NCBI RefSeq assembly: GCF_000317675.1
Contig: NC_019776.1
Coordinates: forward strand, 2,852,001-2,916,000
Source of the DNA: Cyanobacterium aponinum PCC 10605
Lineage (GTDB): Bacteria > Cyanobacteriota > Cyanobacteriia > Cyanobacteriales > Cyanobacteriaceae
Reading direction: 5' to 3'
Length of the DNA: 64,000 nt
Shown: positions 17,730 to 27,450 of the stretch, piece by piece
Position numbering within the stretch: position 1 is the stretch's first letter
Layout: each line of letters starts with the position of its first letter
The notes under the pieces: generated by a model
Databases searched by the model: none
What the model saw: the letters and a program-made list of their open reading frames with translations, nothing else
What the model was told of the DNA's origin: nothing
Position numbers and translations under genes: made by a program

Positions 17730-18665
17730 CTAGTTTATGTTTGTTTTTTCTAGTACTTCTAAGAGCGTATATTCTACGGATTTCGCTAAAGCCTGTAAAT
17801 GATAGCCTCCTTCCAAGCCTAATACTATTTTATCGGTGACTTCTAAACAATATTTTGTCAATTTGCCATAGTCTTGAGGAAACAAACACATATTAGCTAA
17901 AGGATCATCAAAGTTGGCATCGTATCCTGCACTTACTATCAATATATCTGGTTGAAATTCTTTCAAGAAGGGGATTACCTGTTTTTGAAAATAAACTTCA
18001 TATTCTGCGATACCACTTCCTGCCTTGACGGGGATATTTAAAACATTATTATATAAACCTTTTTCTTCCGCCATACCAGTGCCGGGATAGCAAGGGGATT
18101 GATGTAAAGAGCAATAGGCTATGTTAGGATTAGATTCTACTATGGCTTGTGTACCATTGCCATGATGTACGTCCCAATCTAAAATTGCTACTCTATTTAT
18201 TCCTTTCTTACTTATAGCATAACTAGCCGCGATCGCAGCATTGGAAAAAAGACAAAAACCCATTCCTTCTGAAGCAGTAGCATGATGTCCGGGGGGACGT
18301 GCTAGGATAAAACAGGGTTGATGATGGTTTACTATTTGTTCAATACCATCTAACCATGCACTAACAGCTAATAACCCTACATAATAACTATTAGCAGAAA
18401 CGCTCGTATCTGGGTCTAATTTTCCTCCCCCTCTTTTGGCGATAAGTTTTATTCTTTCAATGTGATGCCAATCGTGAATTTTTTCTACCCAATTGAGGGC
18501 TAAACTTTTTTCTACAGGAGTTGGATGTATCCAATTTAATTGATTTTTAAGTTGTTGACTTTCTTTTAATGTTTGACAAATATTAATCAGTCTATCAGGG
18601 GATTCTGGGTGGAGTCTTCCCGTTTTGTGGTTTAAAAATTCTTCCGAGTAAATAATGGTTATCAT
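17730..18665 (-). CDS. Histone-deacetylase-family (AcuC-like) zinc amidohydrolase
   Basis: 311 residues of the arginase/deacetylase fold. Zinc and catalytic motifs are in order: RPPGHHA (His127-His128), ILDWDVHHGNG (Asp163, Asp165, His167) and SAGYDANFDDP, with a C-terminal EGGYHLQAL. In bacteria this family removes acetyl groups from small amides, polyamines or lysine side chains (AcuC acts on acetyl-CoA synthetase). The substrate here is unknown. Single gene, convergent with the toxin-antitoxin module. Confidence 0.9.
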   Translation of the reverse strand: MITIIYSEEFLNHKTGRLHPESPDRLINICQTLKESQQLKNQLNWIHPTPVEKSLALNWVEKIHDWHHIERIKLIAKRGGGKLDPDTSVSANSYYVGLLAVSAWLDGIEQIVNHHQPCFILARPPGHHATASEGMGFCLFSNAAIAASYAISKKGINRVAILDWDVHHGNGTQAIVESNPNIAYCSLHQSPCYPGTGMAEEKGLYNNVLNIPVKAGSGIAEYEVYFQKQVIPFLKEFQPDILIVSAGYDANFDDPLANMCLFPQDYGKLTKYCLEVTDKIVLGLEGGYHLQALAKSVEYTLLEVLEKTNIN

Positions 18666-18773
18666 AAAATTAAAACTGCAATTATGTAAAAAATTTAAAC
18701 ACTTTTAAAAGACTTTTACTTATCAATCTTTAACCTAATATCTATCCCGATCAAAATTATTATTCATTACTTA

Positions 18774-20414
18774 TTAATTCAATTCATTTTTTTTGATCAA
18801 AGAAATATTCAATTCCACTTTATCAGTCGTATCATCTATACTAGAGCTGGTAAGGGCAAATGCTTTAATAGAATCAGATAATGCTCTCATTTCTGGGGTA
18901 AACTCTTCATAAAAATTGGGATCAATATTAAAGGCGAAATCGAGGGCTTTTTGATAATCAAAATAGATATAACCATAATTATTTTTTGCGAGAGAATCTG
19001 TTGTTATCTTAAAATTATCACTATTAAGAATTGAGCTATTTTTATCTAAAATTTTATTGGGGTTAAAAGTTTTTCCCAAGGTAAGTAAAAAATTATTATT
19101 ATCTAACCAAGCATAGGAAGTAATAGTTGTTTGATAGTTATTCCATTCCGTGATATTAATTCCTTCTATTTCTGTACGATTAATAGACGCAAAAGGTAAA
19201 AATTGAGCCATATTTTCTAGTTTACTTAGAGTATTTTCTCCTTGATTCTTATTACTACTTTCTAAGAGAAGTAATCCATAAAAGTTATTATTAAATAATG
19301 GTTTTTCAAGATTTACAGCCACTGCAAAGGCAAATTCTCCATCTAACCAGCTAAAAATATCATTACCTAAGTCCAAGTTAAGCCATTGATTTACTGCTAT
19401 TTCTGTTTCACTTATTAATTCATTTAATTCTGGAATATTTTTTCTTTCGATTTCTAGTTGTTGCCACAGTTGATTAATCCCATTTCCGTTAATCATAAAA
19501 ATGCTATTTTCTGGAATTTTTCTTAGTAAATTTTCTGACACTGGTTGACGATTATTTTGATATTCTAAAGGCTCAGATAATTTGACTAAAGTTGTAAATT
19601 TTAATCCATGATCTTCTATACTCATATTCATAAATATAGTCTTAATTTTATTTAGTTGTTCCTCTACTTGCTCATCTAATTCTCCTTCTGATATACTATC
19701 TTTTAATGCTTTTAATAAGATGCGATCGTACTCTGGAAAATAAATAGAAATTACTGCATTATTATTAACTAAATTTTGAGGATAATTATTAGCTAAAGAT
19801 GTTTTTCCTTTATGAGTGTCAATGATTTGATTAACTACTTCTTCTTGCTCACTTATCACTAAATAATTATTAAAAAAAGTAGCCCAAATTTTTTCACTAT
19901 TTTCTATATCAATTTCATAAACACTGATGCCATTATATTTTGTTTCTAAAGGGTTTGTCTGCAAATTATTCTTATATTTTTGAAAGAAACTATTTGCTTT
20001 AAATTTATTACTAACTCCCATAATTAAAGCAACATTAGAATCCAATCCAGCAGAAGAGGAGGGTAAAACTGCCACACTCACTCCTCCTAACCAAGGTAAA
20101 ATATCTTTTTCTACATCAATTGTTTGTGTTTCTTCTGTCAAATTTTCATCTATCAATTCTTGCAGATTTTGAGTGAGAATTTCTTGAGCAGAATTTGTCC
20201 CAAATTGACTTATTTCTTCCCACTCCCTAGGATTTGTAGAAATAAAACCAGTAGCATAAGCAGAAGCAGGGGTTATCATCGCACTACGGCTAGGTGTTAA
20301 TTCTTGCCCGATAAAATTACGTCCATAGAAATAGCCCCCTGCAATACCAACAATTCCAAATAATAGTAAACTAAAGCATCCACAACCACTTTTACGGGAT
20401 TTTGACTGAGTCAT
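18774..20414 (-). CDS. DUF3352 membrane-anchored protein
   Basis: 546 residues. A short basic N-terminus (SKSRKSGCGC) leads into one membrane segment (residues about 14-31, SLLLFGIVGIAGGYFYG), then PSRSAMITPASAYATGFIS starts a large extracytoplasmic domain typical of DUF3352, a family widespread in cyanobacteria. No catalytic motif is recognisable. Acidic, Asn-rich beta-type sequence suggests a periplasmic or thylakoid-lumen fold. Function unknown. Monocistronic in this context. Confidence 0.85.
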   Translation of the reverse strand: MTQSKSRKSGCGCFSLLLFGIVGIAGGYFYGRNFIGQELTPSRSAMITPASAYATGFISTNPREWEEISQFGTNSAQEILTQNLQELIDENLTEETQTIDVEKDILPWLGGVSVAVLPSSSAGLDSNVALIMGVSNKFKANSFFQKYKNNLQTNPLETKYNGISVYEIDIENSEKIWATFFNNYLVISEQEEVVNQIIDTHKGKTSLANNYPQNLVNNNAVISIYFPEYDRILLKALKDSISEGELDEQVEEQLNKIKTIFMNMSIEDHGLKFTTLVKLSEPLEYQNNRQPVSENLLRKIPENSIFMINGNGINQLWQQLEIERKNIPELNELISETEIAVNQWLNLDLGNDIFSWLDGEFAFAVAVNLEKPLFNNNFYGLLLLESSNKNQGENTLSKLENMAQFLPFASINRTEIEGINITEWNNYQTTITSYAWLDNNNFLLTLGKTFNPNKILDKNSSILNSDNFKITTDSLAKNNYGYIYFDYQKALDFAFNIDPNFYEEFTPEMRALSDSIKAFALTSSSIDDTTDKVELNISLIKKNELN

Positions 20415-20526
20415 GATTTCCCCCCAACTTTACCTATATGTTCATGTTCAATGTATAAAATTTCTTGTGAATTGGTGCTTTTTGGGAACAAAACTTAATT
20501 AAAATCAAGTCTCGGACTATAATTAA

Positions 20527-20673
20527 CCTCAATTCAGTTTAAGAATATCGGATAAGAGTAGGGGCGAATGGCCATTCGCCCGTACAGGTTTCAGGTTGCA
20601 GGTGTTAGGGTTAGCGTTAATTAAACACTTTTGCCTCTTGCCTTTAACTTATCATAACCATTATAGAAGAGCC
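20527..20673. repeat. Composite repeat block including a MITE right end
   Basis: Contains an inverted copy of the GAACTGAGGTT-family repeat (20527-20553), the palindrome GGGCGAATGGCCATTCGCCC (20562-20581), GGTTGCA heptamers, and a fragment ending TTATCATAACCATTATAGAAGAGCC-like at 20673. That fragment matches the right tip of the MITE, but no matching left tip is seen. Confidence 0.7.
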
Positions 20674-20696
20674 TAAGATTCAGAATAAGTATAAAA

Positions 20697-21836
20697 ATGA
20701 AGAAAAAACAGCTATATAAAATATTCCTTTTAACTTTTATTTATAATTTTATTTATCCTCTATTTCCTTCCATTAGTTATCCTCTAATACAGATTAATAA
20801 TATACCTCAAAACTTAATCGATGAAAAATTATTTACCGATGATAAACAAAAACTAATTCAGGGCATAAATCACAGTTTAAGCTATTTAGAAACTACCAAA
20901 GCAAAGGAAGTTTATGAGAATTATCCTCTCAAAGAGTTTTCTCGTGAAAGGGTTATTGCCTCTTTAAAGCGTTTTCGGCAATTATTAATAAGTGCTAAAA
21001 CTCCTCAACAATTACAAGCATCGGTAGAAAGGGAGTTTGTTTTTTACAAATCCGTAGGCAATGATAATCAGGGTAGAGTTGATTTTACTGGTTATTTTCA
21101 ACCTCTTTATCCTGCCAGTCGCCAAAAAACTGATGTTTTTCGTTATCCTCTTTATCGTAAACCTTCTAATTTTGATTCTTGGCAAACTCCCCATCCTTCT
21201 CGCAAAGATTTAGAGGGAAAAGACGGTTTAGGTAATAATAGTCTTATTAAAGGTTATGAATTAGTGTGGTTGCGCGATCGCCTCCAAGCCTATCTAGTAC
21301 AAGTACAGGGGTCTGCTCAACTACGACTAACAGATGGTACAATAATGACTATTGGTTATGATGGCGCCACTGACTACCCATATACAAGTTTAGGGAAAGA
21401 ATTAATTAATGATGGCAAAATACCCGCCGAAGAAATGAGTTTGCCTCGCCTAATGGCTTACTTAGAAAATAATCCAGACGAGTTAGAAGTTTATCTCCCT
21501 CGCAATAATCGCTTTATTTTCTTCACCGAAACCAAAGGCAAACCGGCAACTGGCAGTTTAAATGTACCAGTTACAGATGAAAGGTCTATTGCTACAGATA
21601 AAAATTTAATGCCTCCGGGGGGATTAGCCTTGATTTATACTCGCATTCCTCAGATTAATCAAAATAAAGAGTTAATCACTCCCATGACTGCCCGTTATGT
21701 GTTAGATCAAGATACAGGAAGTGCTATCAAAGGGGCGGGGAGAGTTGATATATATTTTGGCACAGGGGATATAGCAAAAAGTAAAGCTGGTTTGGTAGAT
21801 TGGGAAGGAGAATTATATTATTTATTGTTAAAGTAA
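20697..21836 (+). CDS. mltA: Murein transglycosylase A (lytic transglycosylase)
   Basis: Cleaves peptidoglycan glycan strands to form 1,6-anhydromuropeptides in the periplasm. 379 residues with a hydrophobic export signal (1-30) and no lipobox Cys. The MltA domain starts at DFTGYFQP. VQVQGSAQLRL is the double-psi beta-barrel signature, and the 3D domain near the C-terminus has GAGRVDIYFG with the catalytic Asp at about 351. Length and motif order match the family. The start follows a repeat-rich spacer. Confidence 0.93.
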   Translation: MKKKQLYKIFLLTFIYNFIYPLFPSISYPLIQINNIPQNLIDEKLFTDDKQKLIQGINHSLSYLETTKAKEVYENYPLKEFSRERVIASLKRFRQLLISAKTPQQLQASVEREFVFYKSVGNDNQGRVDFTGYFQPLYPASRQKTDVFRYPLYRKPSNFDSWQTPHPSRKDLEGKDGLGNNSLIKGYELVWLRDRLQAYLVQVQGSAQLRLTDGTIMTIGYDGATDYPYTSLGKELINDGKIPAEEMSLPRLMAYLENNPDELEVYLPRNNRFIFFTETKGKPATGSLNVPVTDERSIATDKNLMPPGGLALIYTRIPQINQNKELITPMTARYVLDQDTGSAIKGAGRVDIYFGTGDIAKSKAGLVDWEGELYYLLLK

Positions 21837-21845
21837 GGGCTAATA

Positions 21846-21888
21846 AATTAAGAATTAAAAATTAAAAATTAAAAATTAAAAATTAATA
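21846..21888. repeat. AATTAAA heptamer tandem repeat
   Basis: About six 7-bp units of the AATTAAA/AATTAAG type between mltA and the solute-binding gene. One of many heptanucleotide tracts in the window. Confidence 0.8.
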
Positions 21889-21977
21889 CTCAAATTATTG
21901 TAGCTTTACCTTTGATAATACACTATCGATTTTTGTTATCTTACCGTCATTATAAAAATATAGTATTGCCACCATAT

Positions 21978-23285
21978 ATGAACTTTTTATTGTTTTATCC
22001 CACTCAACCTAAAAAATTTATTCAAAGAATCTTGGTTTTATTATGTTGTTTTAATTTATTATTTGTTACTGGTTGTCAAAATATTAATAATCAACAAATT
22101 TCTGACAATACTATCACTAAAATAACCTTTTGGCATGGTATTAATCCCCCTGAAAATAGAGAGATTTTTAATGAATTATTAACTGAATTTAATGATAATA
22201 ATCCTGATATTCAAGTAGAGGCTTTATATGTCGGGCAACCTGATGAACAATTACCAAAAATTATAGCTTCGATCGCAGCTAATCAACCACCTGATATACT
22301 ATGGTATGTGCCTCAATTAACAGGTAAATTAGTGAAATTACAGGCTTTAAAACCTCTACAAGATTGGTGGAATAATTCCTCTATTAAAGAAGAAATTGAC
22401 CCTGCTATGTTACCCACTATGGAATTAAATGATAGTATTTGGTCTGTACCTTTTGCCACTAATAATACGGCTATGTTTTACCGCCCCAGTTTATTTGAAG
22501 AAGCGGGTATAACAGATACTCCAAAAACATGGGATGAGTTTCAACAAGTAGCAGAAAAATTAACCATTGATAGTAACAATGACGGAGTTAATGAACAAAA
22601 TGGGGTATTATTAGCAGTAGGAAAAGGAGAATTTACTGTTTTTGTTTGGTTGCCTTTTATTTTTAGTGCCAATGGTGAAATTACTGCAGATAATCGTCCT
22701 AATATTATTAATGAAGGTACAGAAAAAACCTTACAATTAGCACAAAAATTAGTTGCGAAAAAAGTAGCTATTTTATCAGCACCAGATCGAGGTTATGAGT
22801 TAGATAATTTTATTAATGGTAAGGTGGCTATGCAAATAACAGGCCCTTGGACTTTGGCACAATTGAATCAAACTGGCATTGATTATGATGTTTTCCCCCT
22901 ACCAATGATTAATCAACCTGCCACAGTTTTGGGAGGAGAAAATTTATTTGTTTTCAAAACTAATCAAGAAAGAGAAGAAGCTAGTTTAAAATTTTTAGAA
23001 TTTATTTTAAGTGAAAAATTCCAAACCCAATGGGCTTTAAAAACAGGTTATTTACCCATTAATATTAATGCTCAAAATAGTCCAGAATATCAACAATTTG
23101 TTCAAGCAAATCCAGTTATTAAAGTTTTTTTAGAGCAAATGAAATATGCTAAATCTCGCCCTATTATTGCCCAATATCCTAGTCTATCAGAAAACTTAGG
23201 GAGAGCCATCGAATCTGTTTTATTAGGTGAAAAAACTCCTGAAAATGCCTTACAAGAAGCTCAAAAAAGACTTGATTTAGAATAA
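21978..23285 (+). CDS. ABC transporter solute-binding lipoprotein, family 1 (sugar type)
   Basis: Extracytoplasmic binding protein for a sugar or oligosaccharide ABC importer. I choose the ATG at 21978 (MNFLLFYPTQ) rather than the upstream ATG at 21912, because it gives a normal signal peptide with lipobox LLFVTGC, the Cys at residue 33. The mature part opens with ITFWHGINPPE, and GVLLAVGKGEFTVFVWLPF, GKVAMQITGPW and FLEFILSEKFQ are typical of the family 1 fold. No permease or ATPase gene is next to it, as is common for cyanobacterial sugar transporters with a shared ATPase. Confidence 0.88.
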   Translation: MNFLLFYPTQPKKFIQRILVLLCCFNLLFVTGCQNINNQQISDNTITKITFWHGINPPENREIFNELLTEFNDNNPDIQVEALYVGQPDEQLPKIIASIAANQPPDILWYVPQLTGKLVKLQALKPLQDWWNNSSIKEEIDPAMLPTMELNDSIWSVPFATNNTAMFYRPSLFEEAGITDTPKTWDEFQQVAEKLTIDSNNDGVNEQNGVLLAVGKGEFTVFVWLPFIFSANGEITADNRPNIINEGTEKTLQLAQKLVAKKVAILSAPDRGYELDNFINGKVAMQITGPWTLAQLNQTGIDYDVFPLPMINQPATVLGGENLFVFKTNQEREEASLKFLEFILSEKFQTQWALKTGYLPININAQNSPEYQQFVQANPVIKVFLEQMKYAKSRPIIAQYPSLSENLGRAIESVLLGEKTPENALQEAQKRLDLE

Positions 23286-23326
23286 ATAGAATTTCACAAA
23301 AAATATCTCCTAAAATCCCTATCATC

Positions 23327-23767
23327 CTAAAATGTGGGGTAAACCTTACTGGTAAATCCTGTTGCTTTAAATTGCTTAAGTTTAAGAGGAGTTGGTTGAT
23401 TAGATGGTACACTAATACGTAGTTCAAAACTACTGATTCCGGGAGGCACTTCTGGTAATGCCCCTAAACGAGTACGATTTTGTAGAGCGGGTTCATTATT
23501 TGCATCATACACTCTGCCAAAAACATCAGCATCATAAAGAGTTTTTCCTGAAGTATTGTTAGTTTTCCCCGTGACGAGATAACAAGTCGCAGGTAAAGCA
23601 CTACCTCCACTGGTTACACTTCCTTCTCCAACCCCCGGAGGGCAGTCTTTATAAGACACATCGGTAATTTTAATTTGCACCAATGCTTCTACTGGGGGGG
23701 TAATGATAAAGCTAGAAAGCAAAAGAAAAAGAGAAAAAGTAAATGTAACTATAAGACGATAAAACAT
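23327..23767 (-). CDS. Conserved secreted protein of unknown function
   Basis: 146 residues. The N-terminal signal peptide has a hydrophobic core at 8-24 and probable cleavage after VEA. The mature part begins LVQIKITDVSYKDCPPG and contains GSALPATCYLVTGKTNNTSGKTLYDADVFGRVYDANN, a beta-sandwich-like pattern. Two cysteines (in DCPPG and ATCYL) could form a disulfide. It resembles an uncharacterised cyanobacterial family. The gene converges with the solute-binding lipoprotein. Confidence 0.7.
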   Translation of the reverse strand: MFYRLIVTFTFSLFLLLSSFIITPPVEALVQIKITDVSYKDCPPGVGEGSVTSGGSALPATCYLVTGKTNNTSGKTLYDADVFGRVYDANNEPALQNRTRLGALPEVPPGISSFELRISVPSNQPTPLKLKQFKATGFTSKVYPTF

Positions 23768-23820
23768 ATAATTATGATCCTTCTATACTTATATTTTTTC
23801 ATTGTAAAGGTAAAAGATAT

Positions 23821-24360
23821 TTATTTTAAGTCTAATAATCCTTCCTCTTTTAACTTCGGATTGAAACGAATTTCCATTGTTACCCCCTTCAAAGTTAATT
23901 TTTCTTTAATATCTTCTTCTAACTTACGGGCTATTTTTTTAAGAAACTTTACCTTACTAATTTCATCTAACTCTTGATATTCCTCTTTTTCACCCATTGT
24001 CATCGTTAATTTTGCATCAATAGGTTGTGTCCATAAATTTTCTTTTTCCCCATTACCCTCTGGTATGTGTTGATTTTCCGCTAACCAGTTTTGTTTAATT
24101 TCTTCTAAAATTGTTCGATTGGGGCGATCGAAGCTATATAATTTTAACCAAGAACAATTATCGGATTGCCTTATTAAATGTTGCTTTAAACTCAAAAATA
24201 AATTGCGAGAATAACCTATATATCTTAAATTTTTGTTCTGATCAAAAATAGCATAAATACCAATTTTGCCCTCTAATTCTGAAGAAATTTTGCCCGTATC
24301 ATCAAGATAAGGAAGAAAAGACAAATCATTTAATTTCGGTAAAGACGAAGAGATAGTCAT
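23821..24360 (-). CDS. GIY-YIG domain protein
   Basis: Start placed at the ATG at 24360 (MTISSSLPKL); the longer frame to 24405 adds only a hydrophobic AT-rich tail. Residues about 30-80 contain KIGIYAIFDQNKNLRYIGYSRNL followed by a basic helix, the GIY-YIG nuclease core with Tyr and Arg spacing. Downstream comes a C-terminal part with TLKGVTMEIRFNPKL. Stand-alone GIY-YIG proteins like this are common in cyanobacteria and algae, and the role is unclear. A catalytic Glu is not obvious, so nuclease activity is uncertain. Confidence 0.78.
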   Translation of the reverse strand: MTISSSLPKLNDLSFLPYLDDTGKISSELEGKIGIYAIFDQNKNLRYIGYSRNLFLSLKQHLIRQSDNCSWLKLYSFDRPNRTILEEIKQNWLAENQHIPEGNGEKENLWTQPIDAKLTMTMGEKEEYQELDEISKVKFLKKIARKLEEDIKEKLTLKGVTMEIRFNPKLKEEGLLDLK

Positions 24361-24506
24361 AAATATGAAAAAAAAGCTAACAACATTTGTGAAATAAGCA
24401 ATCACTAATTCGGCTTTGCTGAAAAAGTGCTTAGATGAAGATGGGCAAAAGGCAATTAGTAAATAGTTGATAATTAATCATAAAAACTCCCGACACAAAT
24501 TGTAAA

Positions 24507-24520
24507 GGGGCATAAGCCCC
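24507..24520 (-). terminator. GGGGC-ATAA-GCCCC hairpin
   Basis: Five-base-pair GC stem with a tetraloop, 23 bp past the stop of the gene at 24543. On the minus strand it is followed by TTTAC only, so termination strength is doubtful. Confidence 0.4.
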
Positions 24521-24542
24521 CACTTTTAAATAAATTTAATAA

Positions 24543-24908
24543 TTATTTGCCAATTTTAGAAGCCATACCCTTAAAAGGTTTGAGGCTAGGCCCTGGGCGG
24601 CGGCGGGAAAAAGGGACATTATTAGTAACATATTTTCCTGCATAATTTTCCCCCTGAGATTGAGCATTATTGCTTGTATCTTGACTGGAATAATTTTTGA
24701 TGGCTTTCACCCAATCAGGCACTTCATAAGCTACGTCTTTCTGTGGTGCAGAAACAGCAGGAGTTGCGTTTGTCTCAGCATCACCCTCAGAGGGAGTAGT
24801 TTCTGTTTGATTACCCTCTACCTGAGTTTCAGTCTCATTAGTGCTTTTATTTTCGGCTTCAAAAAAGTAATTATCTTTTTTCTTACCAAATAGCTTGTTT
24901 AGTACCAT
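24543..24908 (-). CDS. Small acidic protein of unknown function
   Basis: 121 residues. The N-terminus VLNKLFGKKKDNYFFEAE is basic-hydrophobic, followed by a low-complexity Thr/Glu/Asn stretch (23-60), a short ordered-looking DVAYEVPDWVKAIKNYSS, and a basic tail VPFSRRRPGPSLKPFKGM. This reads as a disordered linker protein with two short binding segments. A good start region (ACACAATGG preceded by GGAGACAC on the minus strand) supports a real gene. I do not recognise a family. Confidence 0.6.
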   Translation of the reverse strand: MVLNKLFGKKKDNYFFEAENKSTNETETQVEGNQTETTPSEGDAETNATPAVSAPQKDVAYEVPDWVKAIKNYSSQDTSNNAQSQGENYAGKYVTNNVPFSRRRPGPSLKPFKGMASKIGK

Positions 24909-25146
24909 TGTGTCTCCTTATATATTTGGTTGTCAAACTTTATTCTTAAAAATGTGCAATTTTTTATAGACAGACTAAAGACTTTACTGACTATATCATC
25001 ACCATCATGAATATATCAGATTTTTGATTGCTTTCTACACAGTCTTAATAAGTAAAGAGGTTTTCTTTTTCTCTTCGTTTGAAAGTTTAAGTTTTTCACC
25101 TATCAAGATACCTTATTTTTTACAAAACTTTACTTATTTTCAATAG

Positions 25147-25788
25147 TTATTTATACTTAGTAGAAGCTAAAGAATCTATTATTTGCTGATGTATTTCGGT
25201 TTGTTTTTGACAAGCATCAATTTTTAAATAGGGATATTTATATTCATCAATTATTTTCTCAAAATTTTGTCTGACTAATGTTAATTTTTGTTTGTTTTCA
25301 TACACCTCTTTAAAAGGACGATTTCCAATTCTATTCAAAGCTATATCTACGGGAATATCAAGATAAATTAATAAATCTGGAGGCGGAAAATTTTGATTGA
25401 GATTAGCAACAAAATGAAAATCAGATTCAGTTTTTCCATTATAAGCGAGAGATGAAAAATAATATCTAGTCGTAATAACGTTAATATTTTGTTCGACTAA
25501 TTTTTTAACTCCATCGACATTATTATATAGATGAAAATGGCGATCTGCAGTGAATAAATAAGCCATTTGTTGCTCAAATAAATCATCACTTAAAAATGAT
25601 GGCGGATTAGCTAAAAATTCTCTTAACAGTTTCCCTATTTTTCCATTAGAAGGCTCAGGACTTAAAACAGATTCTTGATTTTGAGAAAGAAAATATTGAT
25701 GTAACAAATCTGCTTGAGTGGAACTACCAGAGCCATCAATACCTTCAAAAACGATAAAATAACCTCTATTCTCTTGTTCGCTAATCAT
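25147..25788 (-). CDS. tmk: Thymidylate kinase (dTMP kinase)
   Basis: Phosphorylates dTMP to dTDP for DNA synthesis. The start at 25788 (MISEQENRG) is preferred; the upstream ATG at 25827 would overlap the preceding gene by 32 bp. FIVFEGIDGSGSSTQ is the P-loop, but the usual Lys is Ser (GSGSST instead of GxGKST). The DRxH-like DRHFH at about 80, the TTRYYFSSLAYNG segment and DLLIYLDIPVDIALNRI are in place. About 213 residues matches the family. The P-loop substitution occurs in some dTMP-kinase subgroups by my recollection, but it makes the exact nucleotide specificity less certain. Confidence 0.85.
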   Translation of the reverse strand: MISEQENRGYFIVFEGIDGSGSSTQADLLHQYFLSQNQESVLSPEPSNGKIGKLLREFLANPPSFLSDDLFEQQMAYLFTADRHFHLYNNVDGVKKLVEQNINVITTRYYFSSLAYNGKTESDFHFVANLNQNFPPPDLLIYLDIPVDIALNRIGNRPFKEVYENKQKLTLVRQNFEKIIDEYKYPYLKIDACQKQTEIHQQIIDSLASTKYK

Positions 25789-25795
25789 AATTAAT

Positions 25796-27121
25796 TTAAC
25801 TACGTTTACATAATAAGAAAGTTTCACGAATACCCATTATAATATTATTTTGTTTCTTCTCTTTTTCTAAAAATTTTTCTTTTATTTGATTGACAATTTT
25901 ATAAGTATATATATTATTAAAATTTTCTCTAAATAAATAATTTATACCATATCTATTTTGCTTAATATTTTTAATTACTATAAAAAGCTCTTCTAAATTT
26001 TCTCCCAATCCATGAAACCCTAAAATCAAATTATCATTACTAATGATTAACTTAATGAAATTACTATAGTGATGATAGTTCAAATTAACATCAAGTTTAA
26101 TAATATAAAAATTATTATGATATAGCTGTAATGCTTGTTTTTCTGTGTAACCAATACGATGAATTCTGGGATTAGTGTTTAAACTATAACTAATATTTCC
26201 ATAGTCAACCTTTTTAAGAGGAAAAAATAAACTATTATCAACGGCTATTTTTGCTTCATATTCGTTCAAATTAGCCAAATTATAGCCCCCTAATATTTCT
26301 CCACAGGCATAAATTTTTGAATTATGGGTTTGCAGTTTCTCATTAGCTAGAATATTATATCCTTGCCATTTTAAGCCCAAATCATTCCCTAAATCTTGAT
26401 AGTCGTCATAACTTATATTTTTTTCTGTATTGATAATAAAATTGTTTTCATTACTAATGTTTTGATTCGTTTCTAATTTATCCGCATTAGCGTCACATAT
26501 TTTTATTCCCTTAGCTTCCAAAATTAATTGTAATTTCCAAGATATATCTTTATCTTCTGTGGGTAATAATTGTTTATTTTTAATGGGTAAAATTATTGAT
26601 TTATTAGGTGAAGTTAATTGTTGTGCTAAATAGATGGCTTCTAAGTTACTTCCCTTAATTATTATAGATGCGATCGCACTATTTAGTATATTCTTTAAAT
26701 CTGAAAAATTTTTATAAATATTTACTTTATTTACATTTAAGTTATTATCAACTATTAAATTTTTGTTCAATATATCTGTCATGATAGCCACTGGAGAAAT
26801 TAAAGTATATTTCCCCATTGATACTTGAATTTTTCTGTTTGTCTGAGAAAAAGAAAAAACTGATTCTTGAGTATAAGTATCCAATCCTATCAATTTCAAA
26901 TTTTCTATTTTATAATCTATTTTCCTTGCTTCTTGAGCCAAGATATTATGAATTAATATTAAACTATCGATGTTTAAATCTAATATTATATTCTTTGATA
27001 AAAAACCAAAATTTGAATTATGAATAAATGCAACTCTTGCACCAAATCTTAAAGCATATTCAGCCGCACTAATAGCAGATTCATTTAAACCAATAATGAT
27101 TAAGTCATAATTTATTTTCAT
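25796..27121 (-). CDS. FAD/NAD-dependent disulfide-oxidoreductase-like protein, degenerate
   Basis: 441 residues with the three-domain layout of the dihydrolipoamide dehydrogenase/mercuric reductase family: DLIIIGLNESAISAAEYALRFGARVAFI (FAD Rossmann), SIIIKGSNLEAIYLAQQL (second dinucleotide motif), KIYACGEILGGYNLANL (the FAD-binding G-D motif, with GE here), and a C-terminal dimerisation domain with NPRIHRIGYTEKQA. The first glycine motif is degenerate (GLNESA) and there is no CxxxxC redox pair, so catalytic disulfide exchange is unlikely. The start of tmk lies 7 bp beyond its stop, so they probably share a transcript. Confidence 0.72.
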   Translation of the reverse strand: MKINYDLIIIGLNESAISAAEYALRFGARVAFIHNSNFGFLSKNIILDLNIDSLILIHNILAQEARKIDYKIENLKLIGLDTYTQESVFSFSQTNRKIQVSMGKYTLISPVAIMTDILNKNLIVDNNLNVNKVNIYKNFSDLKNILNSAIASIIIKGSNLEAIYLAQQLTSPNKSIILPIKNKQLLPTEDKDISWKLQLILEAKGIKICDANADKLETNQNISNENNFIINTEKNISYDDYQDLGNDLGLKWQGYNILANEKLQTHNSKIYACGEILGGYNLANLNEYEAKIAVDNSLFFPLKKVDYGNISYSLNTNPRIHRIGYTEKQALQLYHNNFYIIKLDVNLNYHHYSNFIKLIISNDNLILGFHGLGENLEELFIVIKNIKQNRYGINYLFRENFNNIYTYKIVNQIKEKFLEKEKKQNNIIMGIRETFLLCKRS

Positions 27122-27450
27122 AGATAATTGTGTTTAGTTGGGAATTAATTGTCAAAATCAGAAAGGGTAATTGAAAAATATAAATTTAGTCACATCAGAA
27201 TTTAGCGAAACAAAACTCATTGAAAAATTAATTGGTCTATTTTTTAATTTAAACCCAAATTATTTTTACAATATAATTTGTCATGGCGACAATAAAAGAG
27301 CTAAATAAACAAATAAAAGAATTCTGAGAATAACTTTAGGCTGTAAGTTAAATGTAAATCGAAACAAATAAAAATGTAATAGAGTGTCAAAGTAAGGGTA
27401 TGATTGGTTATAGATCAGACTTAAATAGTATGTGGTAAAGATAAGGTCAA
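27122..27450. promoter_or_regulatory. 329-bp upstream region of the EbsA-like gene
   Basis: AT-rich, no repeats. Serves divergent genes at 27121 and 27451, so it must hold both promoters. No consensus element could be assigned with confidence. Confidence 0.4.

Noticed and set aside
27283-27327. A 14-codon frame MATIKELNKQIKEF upstream of the EbsA-like gene
   Set aside because: Too short and without further support; it may be a leader peptide or chance.
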